From NCBI GenBank assembly GCA_902362435.1, contig CABIWW010000005.1, positions 94,937 through 158,936 on the forward strand: a stretch of DNA of 64,000 bases, read 5' to 3'. The number at the start of each line of letters is the position of its first letter. Position 1 is the first letter of the stretch. The notes below the pieces were generated by a model. The model made no database searches. It was not told the DNA's origin and was given only the letters and a program-made list of their open reading frames with translations. The DNA is from Eubacteriaceae bacterium (GTDB lineage: Bacteria > Bacillota > Clostridia > Peptostreptococcales > Anaerovoracaceae). This document shows, piece by piece, positions 10,417 to 20,161 of this stretch. The position numbers and the translations under genes were made by a program.

Positions 10417-11607
10417 ATGATAGCAGAAAAGATGAAACCTCTTATGGCTAACAACTCGGCTATAAGAACGATGTTTGAGGAAGGCGACAAGATGAGAGCC
10501 AGGTACGGCGCTGAAAACGTATTCGACTTCAGTCTCGGCAATCCTGATGCACCGGTCCCTGCAGAGATAAAGCAGGCGATAATAGATGTGCTCAATGAAG
10601 AAGAGCCGAGCGTGCTCCACGGATACATGAGCAATGCGGGGTTTGAAGACGTCAGAGCTGCGATCGCTGATTCACTGAACAGAAGATTCGGCACATCGTT
10701 CGGAAGCGGCAATATCCTGATGACTGTAGGAGCGGCGAGCGGCCTGAACGTAGCGCTCAAGACGATCCTCAATCCGGGCGAGGAAGTCATCATATTCGCA
10801 CCTTACTTCCTCGAGTACAACTGGTACGTGAACAACTACGACGGCAAAGTCGTGCAGGCGCCTACGGACAAAGAGACGTTCTATCCTGATCTCGAGAGCT
10901 TCGAGAAGCTGATCACGGACAAGACGAGAGTCGTTCTGATCAATACGCCGAACAATCCGACAGGCGTGATATACAGCGAGGACACTATAAAGAAGATCGC
11001 AGAGATCATGGACAGAAAGCAGAAAGAACTCGGAAGGACGATATTCCTGATCTCCGACGAGCCTTACCGTGAGCTGGCGTTCGGCGGAGCCGAGGTCCCT
11101 TACGTTACAAAGTATTACGATAACACGATCGTTGCATATTCATACAGCAAATCGCTGTCACTGCCGGGCGAGAGGATAGGATATCTCGTTATACCATCGG
11201 AGCTTGAGGAAAGCGAGCTGGTGTTCGACACGGCATCGAATGCGAACAGGATAATCGGATGTGTAAATGCGCCGTCACTCCAGCAGAAAGTCATCGGCAG
11301 ATGTGTGGACGTCCAGGTGGATCTCGACTACTATGACAGAAACAGGACAGCGCTTTACGAAGGACTTAAAGAATGCGGATTCGACTGCGTCAAGCCGGAG
11401 GGGGCATTCTACATGTTCCTCAAGTCGCCGGTCGAGGACGAAAACGAATTCTGCGCGGCAGCCAAGAAGTACAACATCCTGATGGTTCCGGGAACGGCAT
11501 TTGCATGCCCGGGATATGTGCGTCTGGCATACTGCGTATCTCACGAAAGCATCGTGAACTCGATGCCGGGATTCAGAAAGCTCGCTGAAGAATACGGCCT
11601 GAGATAG
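10417..11607 (+). CDS. Class I/II pyridoxal-phosphate aminotransferase
   Basis: 396 residues, normal for the AspC/AspB fold-type I group. It transfers an amino group between an amino acid and a 2-oxo acid. The PLP lysine is K245 in SYSKSLSLPGERIGYL. N177TPNNPTG, D214EPYREL and a C-terminal R in GYVRLAYC are the other cofactor and carboxylate contacts. The start has GAAAGGAAAG upstream. It follows the ornithine cyclodeaminase-like gene closely and may share its transcript. Aspartate or alanine are the commonest donors in this branch, but the sequence alone does not fix specificity, so no gene symbol is given. Confidence 0.85.
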   Translation: MIAEKMKPLMANNSAIRTMFEEGDKMRARYGAENVFDFSLGNPDAPVPAEIKQAIIDVLNEEEPSVLHGYMSNAGFEDVRAAIADSLNRRFGTSFGSGNILMTVGAASGLNVALKTILNPGEEVIIFAPYFLEYNWYVNNYDGKVVQAPTDKETFYPDLESFEKLITDKTRVVLINTPNNPTGVIYSEDTIKKIAEIMDRKQKELGRTIFLISDEPYRELAFGGAEVPYVTKYYDNTIVAYSYSKSLSLPGERIGYLVIPSELEESELVFDTASNANRIIGCVNAPSLQQKVIGRCVDVQVDLDYYDRNRTALYEGLKECGFDCVKPEGAFYMFLKSPVEDENEFCAAAKKYNILMVPGTAFACPGYVRLAYCVSHESIVNSMPGFRKLAEEYGLR

Positions 11608-11699
11608 GTCTGCGCATGCATGCAGATACTGTGCGCGTTTGCAGTACACACAGATAAACAAATATTCTGAATAAGAACGCAACTTGAAGTTTATGTGAA

Positions 11700-11744
11700 A
11701 ATGGCACCCCATCGGTTCAACCAGGGGTGCCATTGCTGTATAAT
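11700..11744 (+). promoter_or_regulatory. Hairpin overlapping a promoter before the NlpC/P60 gene
   Basis: A perfect 11-bp inverted repeat, AATGGCACCCC (11700-11710) and GGGGTGCCATT (11724-11734), is followed at once by TATAAT (11739-11744). A possible -35, TTCAAC (11716-11721), lies 17 bases upstream of that -10, inside the hairpin loop. The hairpin has no T run; it may end the aminotransferase transcript or modulate the promoter. Confidence 0.5.
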
Positions 11745-11803
11745 GTACAGGTATTGTTTTATGATACAGCAGACGCAGAAGGAATTTCAATGGAGAGGAA
11801 ACT

Positions 11804-12832
11804 ATGATTTCAAGTTTGAAGAATTACAGAAAATTGCTTATCGCGGCACTCGTGGTAATTCTGGCGATTGCATCAGTGGTTGTCCTGGATTTCACAAAGC
11901 CGTATGCAGTATATGCGAAAAGCGGGAAAAAAGTAGAAGATCCGTATGCAGTAAAGGCCGGAGGCGAGGAACTTTTCCTCGTGAAGGATGAGAAGACTGC
12001 AGAAAAAGTAATAGAAGAAGTACTTAATGAATATACGCCGGAAGGAGCCCAGGTGGTATCGGTTTCTGTAGACAAGAAGCTGAGCACCGAGGACAAGAGC
12101 CTCAAGCGCAGCGGGGAACCGCCGGCAGTGCTCACGGAAAAAGAAGCCGTGAACTATATACTGGAGCAGAACAGCACGGAGGATCCGCTGTTTTCTGTGA
12201 CTATCGATGCAGAGATCGGCTCGGTAGAGAAGATCGAAGCAGGTACTTCGTATGAAGACAATGCAGAGCTTTACGAGGGTGAGAGCGAGGTAAAGAGCGA
12301 AGGAACTGACGGCGATCAGATCGTTACTAATCAGGTGACATGCGTCAACGGCAAGATACTTTCTTCGCAGGTCGTGGATACGACAGTGATAAACGAGTCG
12401 GTAGACAAGATAGTGTACAAGGGCACCAAGGCAAAGAGCAAGGATACTGACAGCAGCAGCTCCGGCGGGGCTGTGATGGGCAGCGGCAGCGGGACTGACG
12501 TTGTGAACTTTGCGCTTCAGTTCGTCGGCAACCCGTACGTTTACGGCGGCACAAGCCTTACGGACGGCGCAGACTGTTCGGGATTCGTGCAGAGCGTCTA
12601 TGCGCATTTCGGGATATCGCTTCCGAGAACAGTGCCGTATCAGGCGCAGTGCGGCAAAGCTGTTTCGTACAGTGACGCTCAGCCGGGAGATCTGATCTGC
12701 TTTTCGGGTCATATCGGCATCTATGTCGGCGGCGGCAAGATGGTCCACGCATCGGATTATGATACAGGCATCATCGTGACGAGCACGAGCTACTCAGGAA
12801 CGGTAGTGTCAGTCAGAAGGATCATAGAATAA
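11804..12832 (+). CDS. Secreted G5 and NlpC/P60 cell-wall hydrolase
   Basis: 342 residues. An N-terminal hydrophobic segment (about residues 10-29) acts as signal or anchor. Residues about 140-208 form a G5 domain (EKIEAGTSYEDN to VDKIVYKGTK). A Ser/Gly linker leads to a C-terminal NlpC/P60 peptidase with the catalytic set C258 (in DGADCSGFV), H303 (GHIGIYVG) and H315 (MVHAS). Such enzymes cut the D-Glu to diamino-acid bond in peptidoglycan stem peptides outside the cell. The start has GAGAGGAA upstream. It is a single-gene unit with its own TATAAT promoter and a strong terminator about 80 bases after the stop. Confidence 0.9.
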   Translation: MISSLKNYRKLLIAALVVILAIASVVVLDFTKPYAVYAKSGKKVEDPYAVKAGGEELFLVKDEKTAEKVIEEVLNEYTPEGAQVVSVSVDKKLSTEDKSLKRSGEPPAVLTEKEAVNYILEQNSTEDPLFSVTIDAEIGSVEKIEAGTSYEDNAELYEGESEVKSEGTDGDQIVTNQVTCVNGKILSSQVVDTTVINESVDKIVYKGTKAKSKDTDSSSSGGAVMGSGSGTDVVNFALQFVGNPYVYGGTSLTDGADCSGFVQSVYAHFGISLPRTVPYQAQCGKAVSYSDAQPGDLICFSGHIGIYVGGGKMVHASDYDTGIIVTSTSYSGTVVSVRRIIE

Positions 12833-12910
12833 AACGCACAGCAGGAGCTCGCGGCACGGCGCGAGATACGTGGCCGGCATGGCTGCAAAAACAAAAAAGA
12901 AAACATACAG

Positions 12911-12952
12911 GCTGTCTTCTGATCGTCTAAAAGATCAGCAAGGCAGCTTTTT
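12911..12952 (+). terminator. Intrinsic terminator after the NlpC/P60 gene
   Basis: The arm 12911-12924 (GCTGTCTTCTGATC) pairs with 12933-12947 (GATCAGCAAGGCAGC) with one bulge and one G-U pair. TTTTT follows at 12948-12952. Confidence 0.85.
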
Positions 12953-12962
12953 GCATGAAAAT

Positions 12963-13005
12963 CTTCCCGCGGATATAGAGTCTCGCGGGAAGTGGTGGTA
13001 TGATA
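12963..13005 (+). promoter_or_regulatory. GC-rich hairpin with -10 element ahead of the alcohol dehydrogenase
   Basis: CTTCCCGCG (12963-12971) and CGCGGGAAG (12984-12992) form a perfect 9-bp stem. A -10-like TATGAT (13000-13005) follows eight bases later. It resembles the hairpin-then-TATAAT arrangement before the NlpC/P60 gene. It could be an operator or a second terminator. Confidence 0.4.
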
Positions 13006-13040
13006 TATAGAAGAAATCACACGAGGATCGGAGGCAGGAG

Positions 13041-14312
13041 ATGAACAGCTTATTTTGCAGGATATACCAGGGGGCGATGAAGGTCGGGATGTACATGCTT
13101 CCGTGGCATACGCCTGAAGTGATAGAAGACAGGGCTGACAGCGACAGACTGCTGGAAGATATAAAACGCAGGGAAGTGGAAAGGCTGCTCGTGGTCATGG
13201 GGCCGAACATGATGAAGCGCGGGCTTCCTGTGCCGATGCTGGAAAAGCTGCGGGCGAACGGGATCGAATGTGAGGTGTTCGATCGACTCACGTCGGATCC
13301 GACGGATGCGCAGGTCGAGGAAGGCGTCAGGCTCTATAATGAGAAAAACGCACAGGGGATAATACTGTTTGGCGGGGGCTCGCCGATGGACTGCGGCAAA
13401 GCCATCGCAGCGCGTATAGCGAGACCGGACAGGACGATCGCGGAGCTTCAGGGCGTGCTCAAGGTGCGTTCGAGGAGAAAAGTGCCTGTGATGTGGGCGA
13501 TACCAACGACTTCGGGAACAGGCTCAGAGGCGACGATGGCAGCAGTGATAACGGATCATGAAACACATCGAAAAAAGTCGATAAACGATATGGCGATAAT
13601 CCCGCACGTGTGTGTGCTGGATGCCGGGCTGACAGCGGGACTGCCGCCGGATATAACCGCATATACCGGAATGGATGCACTGTGTCATGCAGTCGAAGCT
13701 TATACCAACAACGCTTATAATACGGCTCTGGAGAAGAAGATGGCAAAGGATGCCGTAAAGCTCATATATGAAAATCTTGAGGGCGCTTACGAGAACGGCA
13801 GCGATATGGAAAAGCGCCAGAATATGCAGAGAGCGGCGTTTTATGCCGGCAGGGCGTTCACGAGAGGGTGCGTCGGATATGTGCACGCGATAGGACATGC
13901 CGTGGGAGGTCTGTATGGCGTTCCTCACGGAAAGGCTATGGCGATACTGCTGCCGCATGTGCTGAAGGCATTCGGAAGCAGCGCAGAGGCGAAGCTTGCG
14001 GAGCTGGCGGATCACTGCGGACTTTCCGCAGAATACGGAGTAGATCATGACGACCGGACAGGCGGATGCGCCTGCCCGGCATATGGCGCGATGAAAGGGA
14101 AGACTACGAATAACGGAAAAGCGCGCCTTTTCATAGAATGGATAGAAAATACGAAACGCAGCATGGATATTCCGGACAGATTCGACTGTATAAAGGAAGA
14201 AGATGTCGAAACTATCGCGAAATGGGCCGATGCTGAAGCGAATCCGCTGTATCCCGTTCCGAAGATATTCGACAGGAAACAGCTCGAAGATCTCGTGAGA
14301 TCTGTCATGTGA
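13041..14312 (+). CDS. Iron-containing alcohol dehydrogenase
   Basis: 423 residues, group III (iron-type) alcohol dehydrogenase, which interconverts an alcohol or diol and its aldehyde with NAD(P). Seen in order: GGGSPMDCGKA (residues 111-121, dinucleotide binding), PTTSGTGSEAT (155-165), and the metal ligands D212 and H216 in MDALCHAVEA, H286 in HAIGHAVGG and H296 in PHGKAM. An inserted Gly/Cys-rich segment (GGCACPAYGAMKGKTTNNGKA) near residue 347 is unusual for the family. RBS is GGAGGCAGGAG. It is a monocistronic unit with a redox or fermentative role. Substrate is not predictable. Confidence 0.88.
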   Translation: MNSLFCRIYQGAMKVGMYMLPWHTPEVIEDRADSDRLLEDIKRREVERLLVVMGPNMMKRGLPVPMLEKLRANGIECEVFDRLTSDPTDAQVEEGVRLYNEKNAQGIILFGGGSPMDCGKAIAARIARPDRTIAELQGVLKVRSRRKVPVMWAIPTTSGTGSEATMAAVITDHETHRKKSINDMAIIPHVCVLDAGLTAGLPPDITAYTGMDALCHAVEAYTNNAYNTALEKKMAKDAVKLIYENLEGAYENGSDMEKRQNMQRAAFYAGRAFTRGCVGYVHAIGHAVGGLYGVPHGKAMAILLPHVLKAFGSSAEAKLAELADHCGLSAEYGVDHDDRTGGCACPAYGAMKGKTTNNGKARLFIEWIENTKRSMDIPDRFDCIKEEDVETIAKWADAEANPLYPVPKIFDRKQLEDLVRSVM

Positions 14313-14460
14313 TCCGATGAGGATCTCCTGGACGCGCCAGGGCAGGGCCTGCCGAGCGTCGGATGTGCATTTCGCTGTGTTATGCCCTGATGCGCCGGCA
14401 TGCAGATAGTGTGAAGTGTCATGGCGCATCGCCTGAGTGGCCGTAAGCTGCGGACAGCAG

Positions 14461-15267
14461 TCATATCTGCAGCTGGCATATCGACTGTATGTCGTTGTTT
14501 ATGCAAAAAAGCAGAGCGAGGATGTCGTATGACAGGATGAACAGTCGCTCTGCTATGTGCTGTCTGAGCAGATCTTCCAGCGATATCACATGCGAATAAA
14601 GAGATGTGAATCCCAGCATGCCGGCGAGGCCTTTTATGGAATGACAAAGGACGGCGGCATCGCTGTACTGGTCTGTATCTATCATTTCACGCAGACGCAG
14701 AGAAAGGTCGGCGTTGTTGTGTTTGAAATTATTGAAGTGCTTCAGAAAGAGCCTGGGACTGTTGCCCATGTTTTCTATAGCGGTATGTATGTCGCATACG
14801 TCGGGATCCAGGCCCGGGAAGCTGCTGTCCCGGTGTGCGCAGGAGCCGGAGCATGACGCCGTGAGCAGTGCGGATCTGACATATGGCGAGATCGCTGTGT
14901 AAAATGACGTGGAATTGAACGGTTTGAAAAGTATCATGTCAAATATACTTTCCGTTTCAGCCTGCCGTATCCTGTCTTCGTTTTTGCTCGATGCCGTCAC
15001 GGCGATCACCGGGGTATCGATACCCAGACTGCGGATCCTGCGGACGGTCTCTATACCGTTCATGCACGGCAGGTTTATATCCATCAGTATCAGTGAATAA
15101 TAATTTTTGTCGACAGAATTGCACATAGTGACAGCTTCGAGACCATCGAATGCGCTTTCACATTTTACGCCTATATCGTTCAGGAATGTCTGTATTACTT
15201 CGTGGTTTGCTGATGTGTCGTCGACTATCAGCACAGTATCTCTGTCCCTTGTTGAAACATTTTTCAT
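14461..15267 (-). CDS. Response regulator with C-terminal HPt domain
   Basis: 268 residues. The N-terminal receiver has the acidic pair D16/D17, phosphoacceptor D63 (LILMDINLPCMNG) and K115 (ILFKPF). A linker leads to an HPt domain with H209 in CHSIKGLAGMLG. There is no DNA-binding output domain, so it should act in a multistep phosphorelay or by protein contact. No histidine kinase lies next to it, so it is an orphan. I place the start at 15267: AAAGGAGG lies nine bases upstream on this strand and the receiver begins right after. Upstream in-frame extension (to 15366) would be outside the domain and contains a likely TATAGAAT promoter element. Confidence 0.85.
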   Translation of the reverse strand: MKNVSTRDRDTVLIVDDTSANHEVIQTFLNDIGVKCESAFDGLEAVTMCNSVDKNYYSLILMDINLPCMNGIETVRRIRSLGIDTPVIAVTASSKNEDRIRQAETESIFDMILFKPFNSTSFYTAISPYVRSALLTASCSGSCAHRDSSFPGLDPDVCDIHTAIENMGNSPRLFLKHFNNFKHNNADLSLRLREMIDTDQYSDAAVLCHSIKGLAGMLGFTSLYSHVISLEDLLRQHIAERLFILSYDILALLFCINNDIQSICQLQI

Positions 15268-15445
15268 ATTCAATACCTCCTTTGGTGTGCAACTGTACCA
15301 CTGTTTTGATTCTATACCAAAAAGGACTCTTTTTTTATATCTAATGTACGACGGCATTCTCCACAATACGACAAAAAAATCAAAATAATATTGTGGTTAA
15401 AAAAGGAAATTGATAGAATAAGAGCAATAAAGGAGGAATATTGAG

Positions 15446-16132
15446 ATGCTGGTGATTATCATAAAAGTGGCTGCAAGCATAGTGCTAGGCGTCCTGGCGG
15501 GGTTTGCGGCAGTATATATATTCAATAAAATGCCTGCGGGCTGGCTGTGCGATTACGGGGAAAAGCCTGGACCGGAGCTGACGGATCCGCACATACAGAG
15601 AGTGAAGGGTTATCCGTGGCGATGGATATATGCGGCAGGCTTTGCATGTCTTCTCGTCAGGCTTTCCTTCTGTGATATACAGTTTGCCGCGGCAGGGGTA
15701 TTCGCGTGCTGGGCGATGCTGATCATCGGCCTGGCAGACCTGAAATACATGGTGATACCCGATCAGTTCGTGATAATGCTGGCTCTGAGCGCGTTCGGCT
15801 TCATACCTTTTCACAGTTCAGTCTGGCAGCCTCTGCTGGGGGCGATTGTCGGCGGAGGCGCGATGCTGGCGGTCGCAGGCATAGGAAGCCTGATATTCCA
15901 TAGAGAAGTGATGGGCTTCGGAGATGTGAAGCTGTTCGCGTCGCTTGGTCTGGTGCTCGGACTGAAGGGGACCGTGGCGGTGCTCCTGGGAGCTTCCCTG
16001 GCGAGCGGGATAGCAGCTGCGGCGGGTCTGGCATCGGGGCGGTACCGCAGGAACGATGAGCGGCCGCTGGGACCGTATATATGCGGCTGCGGGTGTCTCT
16101 ATATTTTCGCTGCCTGGCCGCTGATGATGTGA
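15446..16132 (+). CDS. Type IV prepilin peptidase-like (A24) membrane protein
   Basis: 228 residues with about six to seven membrane spans. The two catalytic aspartates of A24 leader peptidases are present: D98 in GLADLKYMVIPD and D160 in the GxGD motif MGFGDVKLF. The N-terminal cysteine-rich methylase domain of PilD is absent, which gives the short form. By family it cuts leader peptides from type IV pilins or pseudopilins at the inner membrane face. No pilin, pilus ATPase or com gene is visible in this window, so its partners lie elsewhere. RBS is AAAGGAGGAA. Its C-terminal fifth is Gly/Ala-rich with a GCGC motif. Confidence 0.8.
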   Translation: MLVIIIKVAASIVLGVLAGFAAVYIFNKMPAGWLCDYGEKPGPELTDPHIQRVKGYPWRWIYAAGFACLLVRLSFCDIQFAAAGVFACWAMLIIGLADLKYMVIPDQFVIMLALSAFGFIPFHSSVWQPLLGAIVGGGAMLAVAGIGSLIFHREVMGFGDVKLFASLGLVLGLKGTVAVLLGASLASGIAAAAGLASGRYRRNDERPLGPYICGCGCLYIFAAWPLMM

Positions 16133-16204
16133 CGAGCATCTGAATTATGACTAATAAATGTGGCACGCGGCTTTGAAATAATATATAATTAGAAAAGGTG
16201 TACG

Positions 16205-16969
16205 ATGAAAAAGAATATACTTCTTACAATAGAATACGATGGATCGGTGTTTCACGGCTGGCAGCGACAGCCGGACAAGCCCACGGTGCAGGGACATCTG
16301 GAGCAGACGCTGTCATCGCTTCTGGGCAGCAGTATCACGCTGAACGGCACGAGCCGGACGGACGCGGGGGTGCATGCATACGCTCAGCGCGCATCGTTTG
16401 CAGCCGATGTGAAGATCCCTGTGGAAAAGCTGGCTATGGTCGTGAATAACAGCCTCGCGAGCAGAGAGAAGGGATCGTTCGCGGCGTCACCTGTGAGGAT
16501 CGTAAAGGCTGAGGAAAAGCCTGCGGATTTTCACGCCAGATTCGACTCGAAAGGCAAGAAGTATATCTACAGGATACTCAATGCAGAAAGTGCAGATGTC
16601 TTCGTGAGGAATTACGTCTATCATGTTGCAAAGCCGCTGGATACGGACGCCATGCGGCGCGCGGCGGAATATCTGAAGGGCACGCATGACTTCAAGTCGT
16701 TCGAGGCGGCGGGAGGGACTCCGCGTGAGACCACCGTCAGGACGATATATGATATAAGCGTCACCGGAGACAGGAACATAGAGATACACGTGAGCGGCGA
16801 CGGGTTCCTTTACAATATGGTAAGGATAATAACGGGAACGCTGACTGATATAGGAGCGGGAAAGATCGCGCCGGAACAGATGAAAGCTATTATCGATGCA
16901 GCAGACAGATCAGCTGCAGGACATACAGCCCCGCCTTACGGGCTGTACCTTGCAGAAGTGTACTACTGA
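16205..16969 (+). CDS. truA: tRNA pseudouridine(38-40) synthase TruA
   Basis: 254 residues, full length. It isomerises uridines 38-40 in the tRNA anticodon arm. The catalytic aspartate is D53 in [14 protein letters not shown]. The N-terminal [18 protein letters not shown] and the C-terminal [13 protein letters not shown] motif are typical. The ribosome site is AAAAGGTGT. It opens a group of housekeeping genes (truA, dCMP deaminase, tagO-like, MATE) with very short gaps and so probably an operon. Confidence 0.95.
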   Translation: MKKNILLTIEYDGSVFHGWQRQPDKPTVQGHLEQTLSSLLGSSITLNGTSRTDAGVHAYAQRASFAADVKIPVEKLAMVVNNSLASREKGSFAASPVRIVKAEEKPADFHARFDSKGKKYIYRILNAESADVFVRNYVYHVAKPLDTDAMRRAAEYLKGTHDFKSFEAAGGTPRETTVRTIYDISVTGDRNIEIHVSGDGFLYNMVRIITGTLTDIGAGKIAPEQMKAIIDAADRSAAGHTAPPYGLYLAEVYY

Positions 16970-16994
16970 TATTTGCATGATCAAGGAGAAACGT

Positions 16995-17456
16995 ATGGAC
17001 AACAGACCAAGCTGGGATGAATATTTTATGGAAATGGCAGTGCTCACAGCCAAACGTTCCACGTGTCTTAGACGGCATGTAGGCGCTGTGATCGTAAAGG
17101 ACAGGCATATCGTCGCCACCGGGTACAACGGTGCGCCGAGAGGTCTGGAGCACTGCGGTGAGCGCGAAGGCGGATGCCTGAGGCAGCAGCTGGGGATACC
17201 GTCGGGCGAGAAGCATGAGCTGTGCAGAGCGCTGCATGCCGAACAGAACGCGATAATACAGGCGGCCACGCTGGGTCAGAGCATCGAGGGCGCGACGATA
17301 TATATCACGCATCAGCCGTGCGTGATATGCGCGAAGATGATAATAAATTCAGGAATAAGCAAGATCATAGTAAAAGAAGGATATCCGGACCAGCTGTCTG
17401 TTGACATACTGGATGAAGCCGGACTCAAAATAGTAATGTTAGGAGAAATCAAGTGA
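16995..17456 (+). CDS. Deoxycytidylate (dCMP) deaminase family protein
   Basis: 153 residues. It has the zinc-dependent cytidine-deaminase fold: H81-A-E83 (proton shuttle and zinc ligand) and P108-C109-x-x-C112. [21 protein letters not shown] and CREREGG-like Cys residues match the dCMP deaminase/ComEB group, which converts dCMP to dUMP for dTTP synthesis. Start at 16995 is chosen because AAGGAG is seven bases upstream; an earlier in-frame start would run back over truA. Its stop codon overlaps the next gene's GTG start by four bases, implying translational coupling. Confidence 0.88.
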   Translation: MDNRPSWDEYFMEMAVLTAKRSTCLRRHVGAVIVKDRHIVATGYNGAPRGLEHCGEREGGCLRQQLGIPSGEKHELCRALHAEQNAIIQAATLGQSIEGATIYITHQPCVICAKMIINSGISKIIVKEGYPDQLSVDILDEAGLKIVMLGEIK

Positions 17457-18577
17457 CAGCTACCAGCATAGAATTATGGGGGCCGCTTCTGGTCGCCTTT
17501 GTCGTGGCAGCGGCAGTTACACCTGCGGCGATAAAGATCGCACCTAAAATAGGCGCAATGGACATCCCGAAAGATGAAAGGCGGATGCATAAAAAGCCGA
17601 TGCCGAGATTCGGGGGCATCGCGATATATCTCGGGATAATGGCCGCACTTGCAGTCTTTGCACTCAAAGACAAAGGGATAACGAGCGTTATGACCGGATG
17701 CACTCTGATATACATGCTCGGTCTGATCGATGATCTGAAGGATCTGAAACCGCTGGTAAAGCTGTGCGGACAGATAGTATGCGCTACGGTGGTGTATATC
17801 ATGGGAGTCAGGATCGAGTTCATCACGAATTACTTCGGTCCGGGCAATATGGCGTTCGGTGACGTGGCATGTTTCATCATCACGGTATTGTGGCTGATAG
17901 CTATCACGAATGCTGTGAATCTGATAGACGGACTCGACGGACTGGCTGCAGGTATCGTAGCGATATCCGCGCTCTGTATAGGATACGTCGCATATATCCA
18001 CGGGCAGTATGTGCCTACGCTGGCAATGATGGCTATAGCGGGCGCGGCGCTTGGATTCCTGCCGTACAATTTCAATCCCGCGAAGATATTCATGGGAGAC
18101 AGCGGTTCGGAGCTGCTGGGATTTTCGATAGCGGCGGTATCGATACTGGGTACCGTCAAAAGTGCTACGATAGTAGTCGTGATAATTCCTGCGCTGGTGC
18201 TGGGGCTTCCGATATTCGACACGGTCATGGCTATATTCAGAAGGCTGGCGAAGCATCAGTCGATAGGTACGGCGGACAAGGATCATCTGCATCACAGGAT
18301 CATGAAGGCCGGATTCGGCCAGAAGCGTGCGGTGATGATCCTTTACTGCATCAGCGGCATCATGGGCATAGTCGCCGTGCTCTACAGCAGGGGGCTCACA
18401 GTGGAATACCTCGGGCTTACAGCGGTCGCTATAATGCTGATATACGTGCTGCTTTCCGATACGGGAAACAGGAACATCAGCCTGAAAGCAGACAAGATAA
18501 AAAAAGAAAGACCGGATAAAAAAGAGGAAAAAAACAAGCAGGACAAACATATAGAGAAAGGCAGTGACAATAAATGA
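17453..18577 (+). CDS. Undecaprenyl-phosphate GlcNAc-1-phosphate transferase (TagO/WecA-like)
   Basis: 374 residues, GTG start inside the previous stop region, with AGGAGAAAT upstream. About eleven membrane spans. Family motifs are DDLKDL (metal site), [25 protein letters not shown] and the cytoplasmic loop [14 protein letters not shown]. By family it moves GlcNAc-1-P from UDP-GlcNAc onto undecaprenyl phosphate, the first step of wall teichoic acid or other envelope polysaccharides. The C-terminal tail is short and very basic/acidic ([17 protein letters not shown]). It overlaps the MATE gene by four bases. Confidence 0.88.
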   Translation: MTATSIELWGPLLVAFVVAAAVTPAAIKIAPKIGAMDIPKDERRMHKKPMPRFGGIAIYLGIMAALAVFALKDKGITSVMTGCTLIYMLGLIDDLKDLKPLVKLCGQIVCATVVYIMGVRIEFITNYFGPGNMAFGDVACFIITVLWLIAITNAVNLIDGLDGLAAGIVAISALCIGYVAYIHGQYVPTLAMMAIAGAALGFLPYNFNPAKIFMGDSGSELLGFSIAAVSILGTVKSATIVVVIIPALVLGLPIFDTVMAIFRRLAKHQSIGTADKDHLHHRIMKAGFGQKRAVMILYCISGIMGIVAVLYSRGLTVEYLGLTAVAIMLIYVLLSDTGNRNISLKADKIKKERPDKKEEKNKQDKHIEKGSDNK

Positions 18578-19953
18578 TAAAAACAGAGAATCTGGAGACT
18601 ATAAGAAATCGGGAACTTTTTTCGATGATGGGCAAGGTGGCGCTGCCTATAGCGCTGCAGAGCCTGATAGGCTCCAGCCTCAGCTTTATCGACAATCTGA
18701 TGGTGGGAAGTCTGGGAGAGCTTGAGCTGAATGCGGTAGGTGTATCAGTCCAGGTGTTTTTCATATACTGGATGCTGCTTTTTGGATTCACGGGAGGTAT
18801 GGGTACATTCATATCACAGTTTTACGGTGTGATGGATTTTAAGAACATAAGGAAAACGACAGGCTTTGCACTGTCTGCGGCAGCAGGCGTCAGCCTGCTC
18901 TTTTTTGTTGCAGGATTCTTCTTTCCTGAATATATACTGAGGATATTCACGAAGTACCCGGAAGTTATCGAAGCGGGGGTCGGATATGTCAGGATCTGTT
19001 CGTTCACGTTCCTGTTTCTGGCAGTGACGCAGCCGTTTACTGTGGCACTGAGGGCTACCCAGCAATCTGCGCTGCCTCTCGCAGCGAGCGTGATCGCATT
19101 TGCTACCAATACATTCCTGAACTGGGTGTTCATTTTCGGAAAGCTGGGTGCGCCTGCTCTGGGAGTCGAAGGTGCAGCGCTGGCAACAGCTATAGCGCGT
19201 CTTCTGGAAATGCTGATAATACTGTTCGAGGTGTTCGTGCTCAAAAACAGGATCGCAGGGCATTTCAGAGAGTTTTTCAGTTATAACAGGGAGCTGGCTG
19301 CGCGTATAATAAGGAATGCGCTGCCGACTACAGCAAATGAAACACTCTGGGGGATAGGAACTTCGATGTATGTTGCGGCATTTGCGAGGATAGGCATCTC
19401 GGAAGGGGCTGCGGTACAGGCCTGCAATACTATAAACAATATGTTCGCACTGGCTGCGTTCAGCATCGGAGATGCAGTGCTGATACTTGTCGGTCAGAAG
19501 CTCGGAGAGGGAAAGACGGAACTGGCATACAACATGTCGCGCAAGATGATCAGGATGGGACTCATAGTGGGAGCAGTCTTTGGAGCGGGCGTGATAATAG
19601 CGGGGGAACCGCTGCTCAGTCTGTTCAGCTTCTCGGAGCAGGGGGCCGCGTATGCGTTCAGGATACTGATCGTATACGGAGCCACAATGTGGCTGACACT
19701 TTACAATGCCATCCATGTCACGGGAACGCTGCGCTGCGGGGGCGACACGAAGTTCGCGATGATCACGGAAACCGGCACGGTGTGGCTTATAGGCGTGCCG
19801 CTGGCGTTCATCACGTCGCTGTATCTGCATATGCCTATATATCTGGCAGTGCTGGCAGTCAAGATCGAAGAAGTAGTCAAGGCCGTATTCCTGACTAAAC
19901 GGTATTACAGCCGCAAATGGCTCAAAACCGTAATAAAGGGCATCGACGATTGA
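18574..19953 (+). CDS. MATE family multidrug/cation exporter
   Basis: 459 residues with twelve predicted spans in two repeats. N-terminal FSMMGKVALPIALQSLIGSSLSFIDNLMVGSLG and the mid-protein NALPTTANETLWGIGTSMYVA are typical of the NorM/MepA-like MATE group. It exports toxic organic compounds in exchange for Na+ or H+. Its ATG lies inside the ATGA overlap with the tagO-like gene and the ribosome site (AAAGGCAGTG) is only moderate, so coupling is likely. It ends the truA group; a roughly 200-base AT-rich gap with the atp promoter follows. Confidence 0.88.
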   Translation: MIKTENLETIRNRELFSMMGKVALPIALQSLIGSSLSFIDNLMVGSLGELELNAVGVSVQVFFIYWMLLFGFTGGMGTFISQFYGVMDFKNIRKTTGFALSAAAGVSLLFFVAGFFFPEYILRIFTKYPEVIEAGVGYVRICSFTFLFLAVTQPFTVALRATQQSALPLAASVIAFATNTFLNWVFIFGKLGAPALGVEGAALATAIARLLEMLIILFEVFVLKNRIAGHFREFFSYNRELAARIIRNALPTTANETLWGIGTSMYVAAFARIGISEGAAVQACNTINNMFALAAFSIGDAVLILVGQKLGEGKTELAYNMSRKMIRMGLIVGAVFGAGVIIAGEPLLSLFSFSEQGAAYAFRILIVYGATMWLTLYNAIHVTGTLRCGGDTKFAMITETGTVWLIGVPLAFITSLYLHMPIYLAVLAVKIEEVVKAVFLTKRYYSRKWLKTVIKGIDD

Positions 19954-20101
19954 CGATGTTTTAAGGAAAGAACATATTGATAACAAAGAAGTACAAGAAA
20001 ATACAAATTTTTTACAATTATAAAAAATTATAATTTTTGGGCAAAACCACGAAAGTGTTGAAAACAGTGAGATTGTTAAAAAATGAATTTAAAAAAACTG
20101 T

Positions 20102-20130
20102 TTCACAATTGCCGCAAATCGGTGTATAAT
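20102..20130 (+). promoter_or_regulatory. Promoter of the atp operon
   Basis: TTCACA (20102-20107) and TATAAT (20125-20130) are separated by 17 bases. The expected start near 20137 leaves a leader of about 25 bases carrying GAGAGGAG. The upstream 100 bases are A/T-rich. Confidence 0.75.
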
Positions 20131-20161
20131 GTGTAGTCATAAGAGAGGAGATGAGTGAGAT

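Noticed and set aside
9684..10793. 369-codon frame on the minus strand
   Set aside because: It lies opposite two well-supported genes (ornithine cyclodeaminase-like and aminotransferase), has no domain and no ribosome site.
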